A stretch of DNA of 24,645 nt from Methylococcaceae bacterium (GTDB lineage: Bacteria > Pseudomonadota > Gammaproteobacteria > Methylococcales > UBA1147): the NCBI GenBank assembly GCA_022616595.1, contig JAKEEL010000150.1, positions 1-24,645 of the forward strand, read 5' to 3'. Below, in pieces: positions 14,248 to 23,660 of the stretch (its first letter is position 1; every line of letters starts with the position of its first letter). Below the pieces are notes generated by a model. It ran no database searches, had not been told where the DNA came from, and worked only from the letters and a program-made list of their open reading frames with translations. The position numbers and the translations under genes are program-made.

Positions 14248-15552
14248 ATGGGCAAGAACGTGGTCGTGATCGGCACGCAATGGGGTGACGAAGGCAAAGG
14301 CAAGCTGGTCGACCTGTTGACCGAACAAGCGGACGCCGTGGTACGGTTTCAGGGCGGTCATAACGCGGGACATACCTTGGTCATCAATGGTAAAAAGACC
14401 ATCCTGCACCTGGTTCCGTCCGGCGTCCTTAGGCAGAATGTGGATTGTTTGATCGGCAACGGCGTGGTCCTGTCTCTTCCGGATCTATTCCGGGAAATCG
14501 ACCTGCTCGAATCAATCGGAGTCCCCGTATGCGAACGCCTCCTGATCAGCGAAGCCTGCCCCCTGATCCTGCCCGTGCATGTCGCACTGGACAAGGCGCG
14601 CGAGCGCAGTCAGGGCGCCAAGGCGATCGGCACCACGGGGCGAGGGATCGGGCCGGCCTATGAGGACAAGGTCGCGAGACGAGGCATCCGCGCCGGAGAT
14701 TTGCTGGATCGCGATCTGTTCGCCGAAAAACTCCGCGCTTTGCTCGACTTCCATAATTTCGTGCTGAAGCACTATTTCGATGAAAGCGAATCGGATTATC
14801 AAGAGGTCTTCGAGGAAACCTGGGAACTCGGGCTGCGAATCCGGCCGATGCTCTCCGATGTCGCGGGGAGACTCTACGCATTGCGGGAGGCCGGAAAAAA
14901 TATCCTGTTCGAAGGAGCCCAGGGCGCCATGCTCGATATCGACCACGGAACCTACCCCTATGTGACCTCATCGAATACCGTTTCCGCGGGAGCCGCGATC
15001 GGTGCCGGGATCGGTCCTTTGGATCTCGATTATGTTCTCGGCATCACCAAGGCGTATTCGACCCGGGTCGGAAACGGTCCCTTTCCTTCCGAGCTGTTCG
15101 ACGAACGCGGCAAACACCTCGCGAGCAAGGGCGTGGAATTCGGCGCTACGACCGGACGCCCGCGCCGCTGCGGATGGCTTGATACGGTGGCCCTGAAGAG
15201 GTCGGTGAAACTGAACAGTCTGTCCGGATTGTGTATTACCAAGCTCGATGTGCTGGACGGAATGGAAAAAGTCGGGATTTGTACCGGCTATACGAGTCAG
15301 GGCCGAAATCTTCACGAACTGCCGATCGGTGCCGAAAAGTATTCGGCCTGCCGTCCCGTGATCGAGGAAATGCCGGGTTGGAGCGAAATGACGAGCGGGA
15401 TCACCTCGTATCCGGAACTGCCTCAAAACGCGAAGGCCTTTCTGTCCAGGATCGAAGAGTTGGCAGGGATTCCCGTGGAGATCATTTCAACGGGTCCGGA
15501 CCGGAGTGAAACGCTGATCCTGACCAACCCCTTCGAGGGTTGCAAGCGCTGA
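14248..15552 (+). CDS. purA: Adenylosuccinate synthetase
   Basis: 434 residues. PurA joins IMP and aspartate with GTP to give adenylosuccinate, the first committed step to AMP. The P-loop-like QWGDEGKGK (11-19) holds the catalytic Asp14, and GGHNAGHTL holds His42. Other marks are GTTGRGIGPAYEDK, LFEGAQGAMLDIDHGTYPYVTSSN and GATTGRPRRCGWLD. The ATG at 14248 (MGKNVVVIGTQWGDEGKGK) matches homologues. A GTG 12 bases upstream would overlap the G-rich ribosome site GGGGGTGG and is rejected. The gene ends 163 bases before the oppositely oriented tRNA-Leu. Confidence 0.97.
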   Translation: MGKNVVVIGTQWGDEGKGKLVDLLTEQADAVVRFQGGHNAGHTLVINGKKTILHLVPSGVLRQNVDCLIGNGVVLSLPDLFREIDLLESIGVPVCERLLISEACPLILPVHVALDKARERSQGAKAIGTTGRGIGPAYEDKVARRGIRAGDLLDRDLFAEKLRALLDFHNFVLKHYFDESESDYQEVFEETWELGLRIRPMLSDVAGRLYALREAGKNILFEGAQGAMLDIDHGTYPYVTSSNTVSAGAAIGAGIGPLDLDYVLGITKAYSTRVGNGPFPSELFDERGKHLASKGVEFGATTGRPRRCGWLDTVALKRSVKLNSLSGLCITKLDVLDGMEKVGICTGYTSQGRNLHELPIGAEKYSACRPVIEEMPGWSEMTSGITSYPELPQNAKAFLSRIEELAGIPVEIISTGPDRSETLILTNPFEGCKR

Positions 15553-15715
15553 TGCGGTGCCGTTTCGCGGGTTTATCCGCTTTAGTCGGCCGCGCAACAG
15601 CCGGCGGCGATGAAGCGGCGCACGGGAACTGAGGACCCGCTTGGATTCCAATCCTGAATCGGTACCCAACCGGGTTCATTGTGCCGGCAATGACCGGCCG
15701 CCGGGATCGATCGGA

Positions 15716-15802
15716 TGGTGCCGAAGAGAGGACTTGAACCTCCACAGGGTTTCCCCCACATGGACCTGAACCATGCGCGTCTACCAATTCCGCCACCTCG
15801 GC
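15716..15802 (-). tRNA. tRNA-Leu (anticodon CAG), CCA encoded
   Basis: On the minus strand the acceptor GCCGAGG (15802-15796) pairs with CTTCGGC. The D arm GCGGAATTGGTAGACGCGC is the usual leucine form. The anticodon stem CATGG/CCATG encloses the loop TTCAGGT, giving anticodon CAG (reads CUG). A long class II variable arm follows (TGGGGGAAACCCTG region), then the T arm GGAGG-TTCAAGT-CCTCT. The 3' end ACCA is encoded. The gene lies opposite in strand to purA and rnr on either side. Confidence 0.95.
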
Positions 15803-15854
15803 ATTTTCTGACACAATGGCCCGCCGAACGCACCGTTCCGAACGAAGGAGCGCA

Positions 15855-15883
15855 ACTTTACCGATCCGATGCTCTGTTGTCAA
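15855..15883 (-). promoter_or_regulatory. Near-consensus promoter of the tRNA-Leu gene
   Basis: Minus strand: perfect -35 TTGACA (15883-15878), exactly 17 bases, -10 TAAAGT (15860-15855, 4 of 6 matches to TATAAT). A GC-rich discriminator (GCGCTCC region) follows, as is common for stringently controlled stable-RNA promoters. The predicted start is about 45 bases before the tRNA 5' end. Confidence 0.7.
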
Positions 15884-15953
15884 TGTCCTGAATCCAGCAA
15901 GACCGGATTTCAACGCAGTTTTACAGCTTCCAAAAGGATAAATCTGAATAGTC

Positions 15954-18179
15954 ATGGGTTCTGCAAAGAAGCAACATTTTCGTAAATTCAATTATCAGGA
16001 TCCCGAAGCGGAACGCGAAGCGAGCAAATACGCGAACCCGATTCCGAGCCGGGAACTGATTCTCAGATTCTTGAAAAATAAGGGCCTGCCGCTGACCCGC
16101 GAGGAAATCGCGGACCAGCTCGGCCTCAAAGACGAAGCCGACCTGGACGCACTGCGCAGGCGCCTGCGCGCGATGGAGCGCGACGGGCAATTGCTGCAAA
16201 ACCGGAACCAATGCTACTGCCTGATCAACCGGACCGACCTGGTCTCGGGCCGGATCATCGGACACCCGGATGGTTTCGGGTTTCTGCGGCCCGACGAAGG
16301 GGGCGAGGACTTGTTTTTATCCCCGCGCGAAATGCGCGCCTTGCTGCACGGCGATCGGGCGGTCCTGCGCGTCAAGGGAGTCGATCATCGCGGCCGCAAG
16401 GAAGGTGCCCTGGTCGAAATACTCGAACGCAACACCGAGCAGGTGGTGGGCCGATTGTATCGGGAGGGCGGCGTCAATTTCGTCGTTCCGGACAACAAGA
16501 AAATTGCCCAGGACATTCTGATCTCGGACTCCTGTCTCGGCGGCGCCGCGCACGGACAGATCGTGGTCGCGGCGATTCTGGAGCAGCCGAGCAAGCGGAA
16601 CAGGCCGATCGGCAGGGTGATCGAAGTGCTCGGCGATCACATGGCTCCGGGAATGGAGATCCAGATGGCCTTGCGCAGTTATGAACTGCCTTTCGAGTGG
16701 CCGAGGGAAGTGGTCGAAGAAGCCGAAAATCTGAACGCTTCGGTCGACCTCGGGGTCGATTCGCAACGCACGGATCTCAGAACCATTCCGCTGGTCACGA
16801 TCGATGGCGAAGATGCCAAGGACTTCGACGATGCGGTCTATTGCAAGCGTACCTCGAAAGGCTGGCGTCTTCTGGTCGCGATCGCCGATGTCTCGCACTA
16901 TGTCGCACCCGCGAGCGGCCTCGATCGGGAAGCCGCGAATCGCGGCACCTCGGTCTATTTCCCGGAGCAAGTCATTCCGATGCTGCCGGAGGCGTTATCG
17001 AACGGGCTATGCTCCCTGGTACCGGAACAGGACCGCTTCTGCATGGTCTGCGAATTGCTGATTTCACAAGACGGCACGATCTACCGCTCGCGTTTCTTCG
17101 ATGCAGTCATGCGTTCCCATGCACGCCTGACCTACACTCAGGTCGCCCAGATTTTGTCGGATGAGAAAAGTGACCGGCTCAAGCGCTTCAAGCCCTTGGT
17201 CCCGCACCTGAAAGAGCTTTACGCACTGTATCGGGCCTTGCGCGCCAGAAGAGAGGCCCGCGGCGCGATGGATTTCGATACCCAGGAGTCGGTGATCATT
17301 TTTGGCAGCGCGCGCAAGATCGAAAAAATCATTCCACTGGTCCGGAACGACGCGCATCGCCTGATCGAAGAATGCATGCTGGCCGCAAACTGCGCGGCGG
17401 CGACTTTTCTGGAAAAGAAGAAAATGCCGCGGCTGCTCAGGGTGCACGAGGGTCCGAACGACGAAAAACTGGCCGATCTCAGGATTTTTCTCGGCGAACT
17501 CGGGTTGGCGCTCGACGGCGGAGAGGACCCTCAACCGCACGATTATATGGATTTGATCCGCCGGGTGTCCGAGCGGCCGGACCGGCATCTGATCCAAACC
17601 GTGCTGCTGCGTTCTCTGGCGCAGGCGGTTTACAGCACCGAGAACAAGGGTCATTTCGGACTCGCGCTCGAGACCTACACGCATTTCACGTCGCCGATCC
17701 GGCGTTATCCCGATCTGATCATTCACCGCGCGATCCGTCATTGCCTGCTAGGCAAGAAAGCGAACAGTTTCGTCTACAGTCATTCCGATCTGGCCATGCT
17801 GGGCGAACATTGTTCGACGACCGAACGCCGCGCCGACGAGGCGACCCGGGACGTGGTCACTTGGCTGAAATGCGAGTACATGCTGGACAAAATCGGCGAG
17901 CAGTTTTCCGGGGTGATATCCGGCGTGACTTCCTTCGGTTTTTTCGTCGAATTGTCCGATGTGTATGTCGAAGGCCTGGTCCATATTAGCTCCCTGCGCC
18001 GCGATTATTTTCATTTCGATCCCGTGCGGCATCGTCTGGAAGGCGAGCGCAGCGGCGTCAGTTACCGCTTGGGAGACGGCGTGCAAGTGGTCGTGGTGCG
18101 CGTCGATCTGGACGAGAGAAAGATCGATTTCGATCTGATCGCGGCGCGCACAAAATCGCGAGGCCGCTCGCGTCGATGA
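15954..18179 (+). CDS. rnr: Ribonuclease R
   Basis: 741 residues. RNase R is a processive 3'-5' exoribonuclease that degrades structured RNA and takes part in rRNA and tmRNA-linked quality control. The order is: an N-terminal winged helix (about 30-90, RELILRFLKNKGLPLTREEI), two cold-shock domains (about 95-245), the RNB catalytic domain, then an S1 domain near the end (FSGVISGVTSFGFFVEL...YVEGLVHIS). The catalytic aspartates are visible in TIDGEDAKDFDDAVYC as Asp284, Asp290, Asp292 and Asp293. The C-terminus stops soon after S1 with a short basic tail (TKSRGRSRR). E. coli RNase R (813 residues) has a long Lys-rich tail. The start ATG 15954 has a rather distant AGGA. The stop overlaps rlmB by 4 bases. 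Confidence 0.95.
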   Translation: MGSAKKQHFRKFNYQDPEAEREASKYANPIPSRELILRFLKNKGLPLTREEIADQLGLKDEADLDALRRRLRAMERDGQLLQNRNQCYCLINRTDLVSGRIIGHPDGFGFLRPDEGGEDLFLSPREMRALLHGDRAVLRVKGVDHRGRKEGALVEILERNTEQVVGRLYREGGVNFVVPDNKKIAQDILISDSCLGGAAHGQIVVAAILEQPSKRNRPIGRVIEVLGDHMAPGMEIQMALRSYELPFEWPREVVEEAENLNASVDLGVDSQRTDLRTIPLVTIDGEDAKDFDDAVYCKRTSKGWRLLVAIADVSHYVAPASGLDREAANRGTSVYFPEQVIPMLPEALSNGLCSLVPEQDRFCMVCELLISQDGTIYRSRFFDAVMRSHARLTYTQVAQILSDEKSDRLKRFKPLVPHLKELYALYRALRARREARGAMDFDTQESVIIFGSARKIEKIIPLVRNDAHRLIEECMLAANCAAATFLEKKKMPRLLRVHEGPNDEKLADLRIFLGELGLALDGGEDPQPHDYMDLIRRVSERPDRHLIQTVLLRSLAQAVYSTENKGHFGLALETYTHFTSPIRRYPDLIIHRAIRHCLLGKKANSFVYSHSDLAMLGEHCSTTERRADEATRDVVTWLKCEYMLDKIGEQFSGVISGVTSFGFFVELSDVYVEGLVHISSLRRDYFHFDPVRHRLEGERSGVSYRLGDGVQVVVVRVDLDERKIDFDLIAARTKSRGRSRR

Positions 18180-18916
18180 GCGGGGCGACCCGGCTCGGCG
18201 GGATTCACGCGGTTCGGGCCGCGCTCGAATACACCCCGGAAAGAATCCTCAGGGCTTGGCTGGACCAGCAGCGCCGCGATCTGCGCATCCGTGAGATCGG
18301 GCAGCGGATTCTCGCGGCCGGGATTCCGCTGAACACCGTGAATCGGAAGAGTCTCGATGCCATGCTGAAAGAAAGGAATCATCAGGGCGTGGTGATCGAA
18401 ATCCGGCTGCCCTCGGAAAAGGGAGAAAAGGATCTTTTGGAATCGATCGAGACATCCAAGGCGATCCCGTTCTACCTGGTTCTCGATCAGGTGCAGGATC
18501 CGTACAATCTCGGAGCCTGTCTGCGCACCGCGGAGGCCGCCGGGGTCCACGGAATCGTGGTGCCGAAGGACAACGCGGCCGGAATCACCCCGGCGGTCTG
18601 CAAAGTTGCGAGCGGTGCGGCGGAGTTCGTGCCGATCTATCGGGTCATCAATCTGAGCCGTACCCTGCAACAGTTGAAGCGCGCCGGGTTATGGATCGTC
18701 GGCGCGGTCGGGGAGGGCGGGCAAAATGCCTTCACGACCGATCTGAACGGACCGCTCGCATTGGTGATCGGCGCCGAAGGTCATGGACTCAGACGCCTGA
18801 CTCGGGAACAATGCGATCGGGTCGTCAGCCTGCCGATGGCCGGGAAGGTCGAAAGCCTGAACCTGTCGGTGGCCGCCGGAATCCTGCTGTACGAGGCGGT
18901 CCGGCAAAGGTCTTGA
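18176..18916 (+). CDS. rlmB: 23S rRNA (guanosine-2'-O-)-methyltransferase RlmB
   Basis: 246 residues. RlmB 2'-O-methylates G2251 in the peptidyl-transferase P loop of 23S rRNA. The N-terminal substrate-binding domain begins GGIHAVRAALEYTPERI. The SPOUT/SpoU catalytic domain has the three classic motifs: LDQVQDPYNLGACLRTAEA (motif 1, with the conserved Asn and Arg), IGAEGHGLRRL (motif 2) and VESLNLSVAAGILLYEA (motif 3), which form the trefoil-knot AdoMet site. Its ATG overlaps the rnr stop (ATGA), so translation is probably coupled, as in E. coli where rlmB follows rnr. Confidence 0.95.
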   Translation: MSGATRLGGIHAVRAALEYTPERILRAWLDQQRRDLRIREIGQRILAAGIPLNTVNRKSLDAMLKERNHQGVVIEIRLPSEKGEKDLLESIETSKAIPFYLVLDQVQDPYNLGACLRTAEAAGVHGIVVPKDNAAGITPAVCKVASGAAEFVPIYRVINLSRTLQQLKRAGLWIVGAVGEGGQNAFTTDLNGPLALVIGAEGHGLRRLTREQCDRVVSLPMAGKVESLNLSVAAGILLYEAVRQRS

Positions 18917-18959
18917 GTCCAACTGCTGATCGGCGACTGACTTTGAGCGGGAATGTGGA

Positions 18960-20867
18960 ATGCCATTGATTCGATTGTCCGGAGTGTCTCTTGCGTTCGG
19001 GAGCCATGCGCTGCTCGACAAGATCGACTTTCAAATTCAACCCGGCGAGCGGGTTGCTCTGATCGGACGGAACGGAGTGGGAAAGTCTTCGCTGATCAGG
19101 CTGATTGCGGGTGTGATCGGCGCCGATGAAGGGGAGGTCTGGCGGGACCCCGATGCCGGCATTTCGTTGTTGGAGCAGGCCCCCCGTTACGAGCGGGATC
19201 TGAGTATTTATGAGGCCGTGGCACAGGGCCTCGGAGAAATCGGCGGCTGGATCGCGGATTATCATGCCTTATCCCTGCGATCGTTTCAGGGGGAATCCGA
19301 TCTCAAGGAATTGGGATGCCTGCAGGACCGGCTCGAGGCGAGCGGCGGCTGGACCCTTCGTCAGCGCGTCGAACGCATCTTACGTCAACTGAAGCTTCCC
19401 GCGGACCAATCGGTATCCGAACTTTCCGGCGGCTGGATTCGAAGGGTCGCCCTGGCGCAGGCCTTGGTTCGTGAGCCGCAACTGTTGCTTTTGGACGAAC
19501 CGTCCAATCATCTCGATCTGGAAACCATCCAGTGGCTCGAAGAGCGCTTGCTGGAATTTCCGGGAGCGGTGCTCATGGTCACGCACGACCGGAGTTTTCT
19601 GAAGCGTCTCGCGACCCGGATCGTGGATCTCGACCGCGGCCGCTTGAGTTCCTGGCCCGGAACCTACTCGGATTTCCTTCGCTGCAAGGCCGCCGCGCTG
19701 CGGGAAGAAGAGAGACGCAACGCGCAATTCGATAAAAAGCTGGCCAAAGAGGAAGCCTGGATTCGTCAAGGGATCAAGGCCCGTCGCACGCGCAACGAAG
19801 GCCGTGTCCGTGTGCTCGAGAAACTCCGCATCCAGCGGGCCGCGCGGCGCGACCGGATCGGTAACGCGAGGATTGCCGCAGGTGGCCATGAGCTTTCCGG
19901 AAAGCGCGTGATCGAGGTGGAGGATCTCAATTTCAGCTATGCATCAAAGACTATCGTCTCCGATTTTTCGTTGACCCTGCTGCGCGGCGACCGGGTCGGG
20001 CTTATCGGGCCGAATGGCGCAGGCAAGTCCACGCTGTTAAAGTTATTGTTGCGGCAGATCGAGCCCGGCTCAGGCAGCGTCAGGCTCGGGACCGGTCTGA
20101 AAATCGCGTATTTCGACCAGATGCGCGAGGAATTGAATCCTGAGCAGACTCTGGTGGACTGGGTCGGAGGAGGCAGCGACTTTGTCGAGATCCGGGGGAG
20201 CCGCAAGCATGTGCTGTCTTATCTCGGCGATTTTTTATTTTCGCCGGCAAGATCCCGCTCACCGATCAGTTCGCTGTCCGGCGGGGAGCAGAACCGTCTG
20301 TTGCTCGCGCGCCTGTTTCGAACCCCGGCCAATCTTGTGGTCATGGACGAGCCGACCAATGACCTCGATGTCGAAACCCTGGAATTACTCGAAGATCTGT
20401 TGATCAATTTTGAGGGCAGTCTGTTGCTGATCAGTCATGACCGGGAATTCCTCGATAATATCGTAACCAGTACCCTGGTGTTCGAGGGGGAAGGCGAAAT
20501 CCGGGAATTCGTGGGCGGATATTCCGACTGGCTGCGCCAACGGGACCCCGAACCGCTTGGGACGACCCGATCGAGCCAACCAAAACCCTCCTCGAAGCGG
20601 AAAAGGTCCGCGGGTCCGAAAACCAAACTGAGTTATAAGGAACAGCGCGAACTCGAAAACCTGCCGGCGCGCATCGAGGCGCTGGAAGCCCGGCAGCACG
20701 AGTTGAACAGCCAGCTTGCTTCGAGCCATTTTTATCAAAGCGATCAAGAATACATTAGGCGTACATTGAACGAACTCGAAGACCTGGTTCTCGATCTGGA
20801 ATCCAGTTACGCCCGATGGGCCGAACTCGAGACTCTGCAATCCGAAATCAGCCAGGGCGCCGGATAG
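18960..20867 (+). CDS. uup: ABC-F family ATPase Uup
   Basis: 635 residues, the same length as E. coli Uup. ABC-F proteins are soluble tandem ATPases that act on ribosomes or nucleic acids, not transporters. The first cassette has Walker A GRNGVGKSS (36-44), signature LSGGW and Walker B LLLLDEPSNHLD. The second has GPNGAGKST, LSGGEQNRLLLARL and VVMDEPTNDLDVETLELLEDL. The linker (EEAWIRQGIKARRTRNEGRV) is highly like Uup. The C-terminal coiled coil starts KLSYKEQRELENLPARIEALE and matches the Uup DNA-binding domain. Uup affects transposon excision and ribosome function in E. coli. It lies 43 bases after rlmB, probably in the same unit. Confidence 0.94.
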   Translation: MPLIRLSGVSLAFGSHALLDKIDFQIQPGERVALIGRNGVGKSSLIRLIAGVIGADEGEVWRDPDAGISLLEQAPRYERDLSIYEAVAQGLGEIGGWIADYHALSLRSFQGESDLKELGCLQDRLEASGGWTLRQRVERILRQLKLPADQSVSELSGGWIRRVALAQALVREPQLLLLDEPSNHLDLETIQWLEERLLEFPGAVLMVTHDRSFLKRLATRIVDLDRGRLSSWPGTYSDFLRCKAAALREEERRNAQFDKKLAKEEAWIRQGIKARRTRNEGRVRVLEKLRIQRAARRDRIGNARIAAGGHELSGKRVIEVEDLNFSYASKTIVSDFSLTLLRGDRVGLIGPNGAGKSTLLKLLLRQIEPGSGSVRLGTGLKIAYFDQMREELNPEQTLVDWVGGGSDFVEIRGSRKHVLSYLGDFLFSPARSRSPISSLSGGEQNRLLLARLFRTPANLVVMDEPTNDLDVETLELLEDLLINFEGSLLLISHDREFLDNIVTSTLVFEGEGEIREFVGGYSDWLRQRDPEPLGTTRSSQPKPSSKRKRSAGPKTKLSYKEQRELENLPARIEALEARQHELNSQLASSHFYQSDQEYIRRTLNELEDLVLDLESSYARWAELETLQSEISQGAG

Positions 20868-20919
20868 AGGCGATCGTCCCTTTTCTGGCCGGTAGAGCCG
20901 CATTTGGTCGGGATCGGTG

Positions 20920-23448
20920 ATGATGAAAACCTGCGTGCCGCGCACAACATCCGAGCCGAACCCGCAACCGGGAAGGTTCATGGTTATCCTGATGTTGTTT
21001 TTCTTCTCGGGGCTCGTGGCGCTTGTGTACGAGGTGCTCTGGATGAAGGAGCTGGGCCTCCTTTTCGGCAACACGGCCTTTGCCGCGGCAACCACGCTCG
21101 CCGCGTTCTTTTCGGGGCTCGCGTTCGGCGGGTATTTCTGGGGCCGGCGCGCCGCGGGGTTGCATAATCCATTGCAGACTTACGGCCTGCTGGAGTTGGC
21201 CGTTGCGCTCAGCGTGCTCGGCTATTTTCAGATCCTGAACGCCTACCATGCGCTGTATCCCGCGCTGTTCGAAGCCTTCGGAAACAGCCCGTTCAGCTTC
21301 GCCGCGATCAAATTCCTGCTGTCGGTGAGCCTGCTTTTCCCCGCGGCATTCTTCATCGGCGGAACCTTGCCGGTGATCGCGCAGACCCTGGTTCATGACC
21401 CGGAACGGCTGGGTCTGAGGGTTTCCGTCCTGTACGCGGTCAACACCCTGGGCGCCGCGGCGGGTTCGTTGCTGGCCGGGTTTTATCTGCCGCCTTTGTT
21501 CGGCTTTTCAGGGTCGTACCGGCTCGCGGTCGCGGCCACGACGGCGATAGGGGCTAGCGCGTTGCTGCTGGCCCGGAGATGGCCTGCACATCGAAGCGGG
21601 GATGTGCCTTCCGCACCCGAACGAGCGCCTGACACCGAAGAATCTGTGATTCCATTGTCCACGATACGCGCACTGGCCTTGGTTTCGGGTTTTGGAACGC
21701 TCGGCCTCGAGGTTTTATGGACGCGCATGTTCGCACAGGTCTTGCAGAATTCCGTATACACCTTCGCAACGATTTTATTCATTTTCTTGTTGGCCTTGTC
21801 GGCCGGTGCGGCGCTCGCGAATCGGATCATGAAGAGCGGCATTCCGCCTTCCAGGGCGTTATACGGTTTGTTCACGCTGGGAGCCATGCTGGCAGCCGCA
21901 ACGCCGTTTCTATTCAACGGCTGGACCGACGGATTGGAATATATCGGGGCACGCGCAGGTTGGAGCGGATATCTCATTCAGATTTTGAAAATGGAAATCG
22001 CGGTCATGGCATTACCGGTATTGGTGTTGGGCGCGATTTTTCCTTTTCTGCTGAAAATTGCCGAGCCCCATACTTTGGCTTCGGGCCGGATGGTCGGACA
22101 ATTGGTCGCATTGAATACCGCGGGCTCGATCATCGGTTCGCTGACAGCCGGTTTTGTGATGATCGAGGCGATCGGAACCTGGGCCGGGATTCGATTGATT
22201 GGTGTGATCTATCTGCTGGCGGCGCTCTACCTGTTTTTCATCAATAAACACGAAAATCGTGCCCTTGCCGCGATTCCGATGACCGGGATCTTGCTCCTGG
22301 TTTCGGTGCTCGATACGACTCGTCTGCCGCAAGTCCGGATCGATCCGGTCGACGATGAAGAAAGTCTGTTGCAGGTCTGGGAATCGAGCAGCGGCACGGT
22401 CGCCGTGGTACGGCTTCGCGATTCGCTGAAAATAAAAGTCAATAATCATTATACGCTGGGCGGGACCGGATCGCGCGAGCTCGAGGAGGTGGAAGGCCAT
22501 CTACCGGTATTGCTGCACCGAAAACCCGAGTCGGTGTTCTTACTAGGCTTGGGCAGCGGAATTTCGGCCGGCGCGGTCCTCGATATGCCGGTCCGGCGCT
22601 TGGTGGTCGCCGAACTGATTCCCGAGGTCGTCGAGGCTTCCAAAAAGTATTTCACACGCTTCAATAATCGCTTGTTCTTCGATCCAAGGGTTCAAATAAT
22701 CGGCGAAGACGCTCGAAACGTTCTGTCCGGAAGCCTCGAAAAATTCGATCTGATCATCGCCGATCTCTTTATCCCGTGGCGTTCCGGCGCCGGCAGCCTG
22801 TATTCCCTGGAACATTTCCGGACAGTACGCGACAGGTTGCGCGGCCACGGTCTGTTCATGCAATGGCTGCCTGCGTACCAGTTGTCCCGCGCCGAATTCG
22901 GGACGATCGTCCGCACCCTGCTCGAAGTGTTTCCGCGGGTCACGCTGTGGCGAGGGGATTTTTCGTCGCGGAAGCCGGTACTCGGCTTATTGGCCCAGCC
23001 GGACAGTTCGCCTTTGGCAAGCGATGCCTTGATTTTTTCCGCGCAGCACCAAAAGGACTTCAACAAAGGGGTGCCGCTTCTGGCTCATTACATCGCGAAT
23101 CTCGGAATGCCGGGCGAGGAGTGGGCAGCCTATCCCGTCAACAGCGACGATAAACCCGTGATCGAATATCAGGCACCGATTACGCAACGGCGCCAGAAAA
23201 ATCAGGAAGTGGATTGGATGACGGGGGAAGGGTTGATTCAGTTCATGGAACACATTCGGAAAATTCGGGAGTGCCGAAATGATCCCTACCTCGATCAATT
23301 ATCCCCGGATCTTCGCACGCTTCCCGAGGCCGGGATGGTCCTTCACCGGTCCCGGGTGCTCAAGCAGCAGGGCCGCCTGTCCGCCGCGAAGAAAGACTAT
23401 GAACGCTATAAAGATCTGCTCCGGGATGCGGCCGGGGAGCATCGCTAG
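20920..23448 (+). CDS. Polytopic membrane protein fused to a spermidine-synthase-like domain
   Basis: About 842 residues. The N-terminal ~465 residues hold about 13 hydrophobic segments. The C-terminal part (about 490-700) is a Rossmann methyltransferase/spermidine-synthase-like fold, with VFLLGLGSG (about 539-547) at the AdoMet-binding loop, VVAELIPE supplying the acidic residue, IGEDARN, and IADLFIPW (about 613-620) at the position of the aminopropyltransferase DxxDP motif. Only the first Asp of that motif is kept, so classical spermidine synthesis is doubtful. The membrane part is internally duplicated: SGLVALVYEVLW and LYAVNTLGAAAGSLLAGF recur as SGFGTLGLEVLW and LVALNTAGSIIGSLTAGF. Such fusions are widespread with unknown substrate. 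ATG 20920 is chosen; GTG 20917 and ATG 20980 (just after GGAAGG) are alternatives. It follows uup by 52 bases. Confidence 0.85.
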   Translation: MMKTCVPRTTSEPNPQPGRFMVILMLFFFSGLVALVYEVLWMKELGLLFGNTAFAAATTLAAFFSGLAFGGYFWGRRAAGLHNPLQTYGLLELAVALSVLGYFQILNAYHALYPALFEAFGNSPFSFAAIKFLLSVSLLFPAAFFIGGTLPVIAQTLVHDPERLGLRVSVLYAVNTLGAAAGSLLAGFYLPPLFGFSGSYRLAVAATTAIGASALLLARRWPAHRSGDVPSAPERAPDTEESVIPLSTIRALALVSGFGTLGLEVLWTRMFAQVLQNSVYTFATILFIFLLALSAGAALANRIMKSGIPPSRALYGLFTLGAMLAAATPFLFNGWTDGLEYIGARAGWSGYLIQILKMEIAVMALPVLVLGAIFPFLLKIAEPHTLASGRMVGQLVALNTAGSIIGSLTAGFVMIEAIGTWAGIRLIGVIYLLAALYLFFINKHENRALAAIPMTGILLLVSVLDTTRLPQVRIDPVDDEESLLQVWESSSGTVAVVRLRDSLKIKVNNHYTLGGTGSRELEEVEGHLPVLLHRKPESVFLLGLGSGISAGAVLDMPVRRLVVAELIPEVVEASKKYFTRFNNRLFFDPRVQIIGEDARNVLSGSLEKFDLIIADLFIPWRSGAGSLYSLEHFRTVRDRLRGHGLFMQWLPAYQLSRAEFGTIVRTLLEVFPRVTLWRGDFSSRKPVLGLLAQPDSSPLASDALIFSAQHQKDFNKGVPLLAHYIANLGMPGEEWAAYPVNSDDKPVIEYQAPITQRRQKNQEVDWMTGEGLIQFMEHIRKIRECRNDPYLDQLSPDLRTLPEAGMVLHRSRVLKQQGRLSAAKKDYERYKDLLRDAAGEHR

Positions 23449-23548
23449 AATATTCGGGACAGGATTTCACCGCCCCGTTGATTGCAGTATCCGGCGGAGA
23501 GTGTAATGGCTCGGGCGGGGTCCCTTCAGAAAGGGGGATCAAGGGTCG

Positions 23549-23614
23549 CAACAGATCGTCGAGCACTACGGCTTGCATTTGGTGACGGTCCGGCGCATTG
23601 TGCGGGTAGCCTGA
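23549..23614 (+). pseudogene. Relic of a transposase-type C-terminal helix-turn-helix
   Basis: The 324-base gap 23449-23772 has no intact gene. One frame here reads QQIVEHYGLHLVTVRRIVR, then VA and TGA. This resembles the C-terminal HTH tail (EIAxHFGLHYxTVSRIV pattern) of small transposase-like proteins such as REP-associated tyrosine transposases. Upstream in the same frame there is a TAA only 15 codons earlier, so nothing of a catalytic domain remains. The match is short and by eye only. Confidence 0.35.
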
Positions 23615-23660
23615 AGACAGGAGTCTTGTGCTCTAGGAATAGACCCTTTACCGTTCGTTG

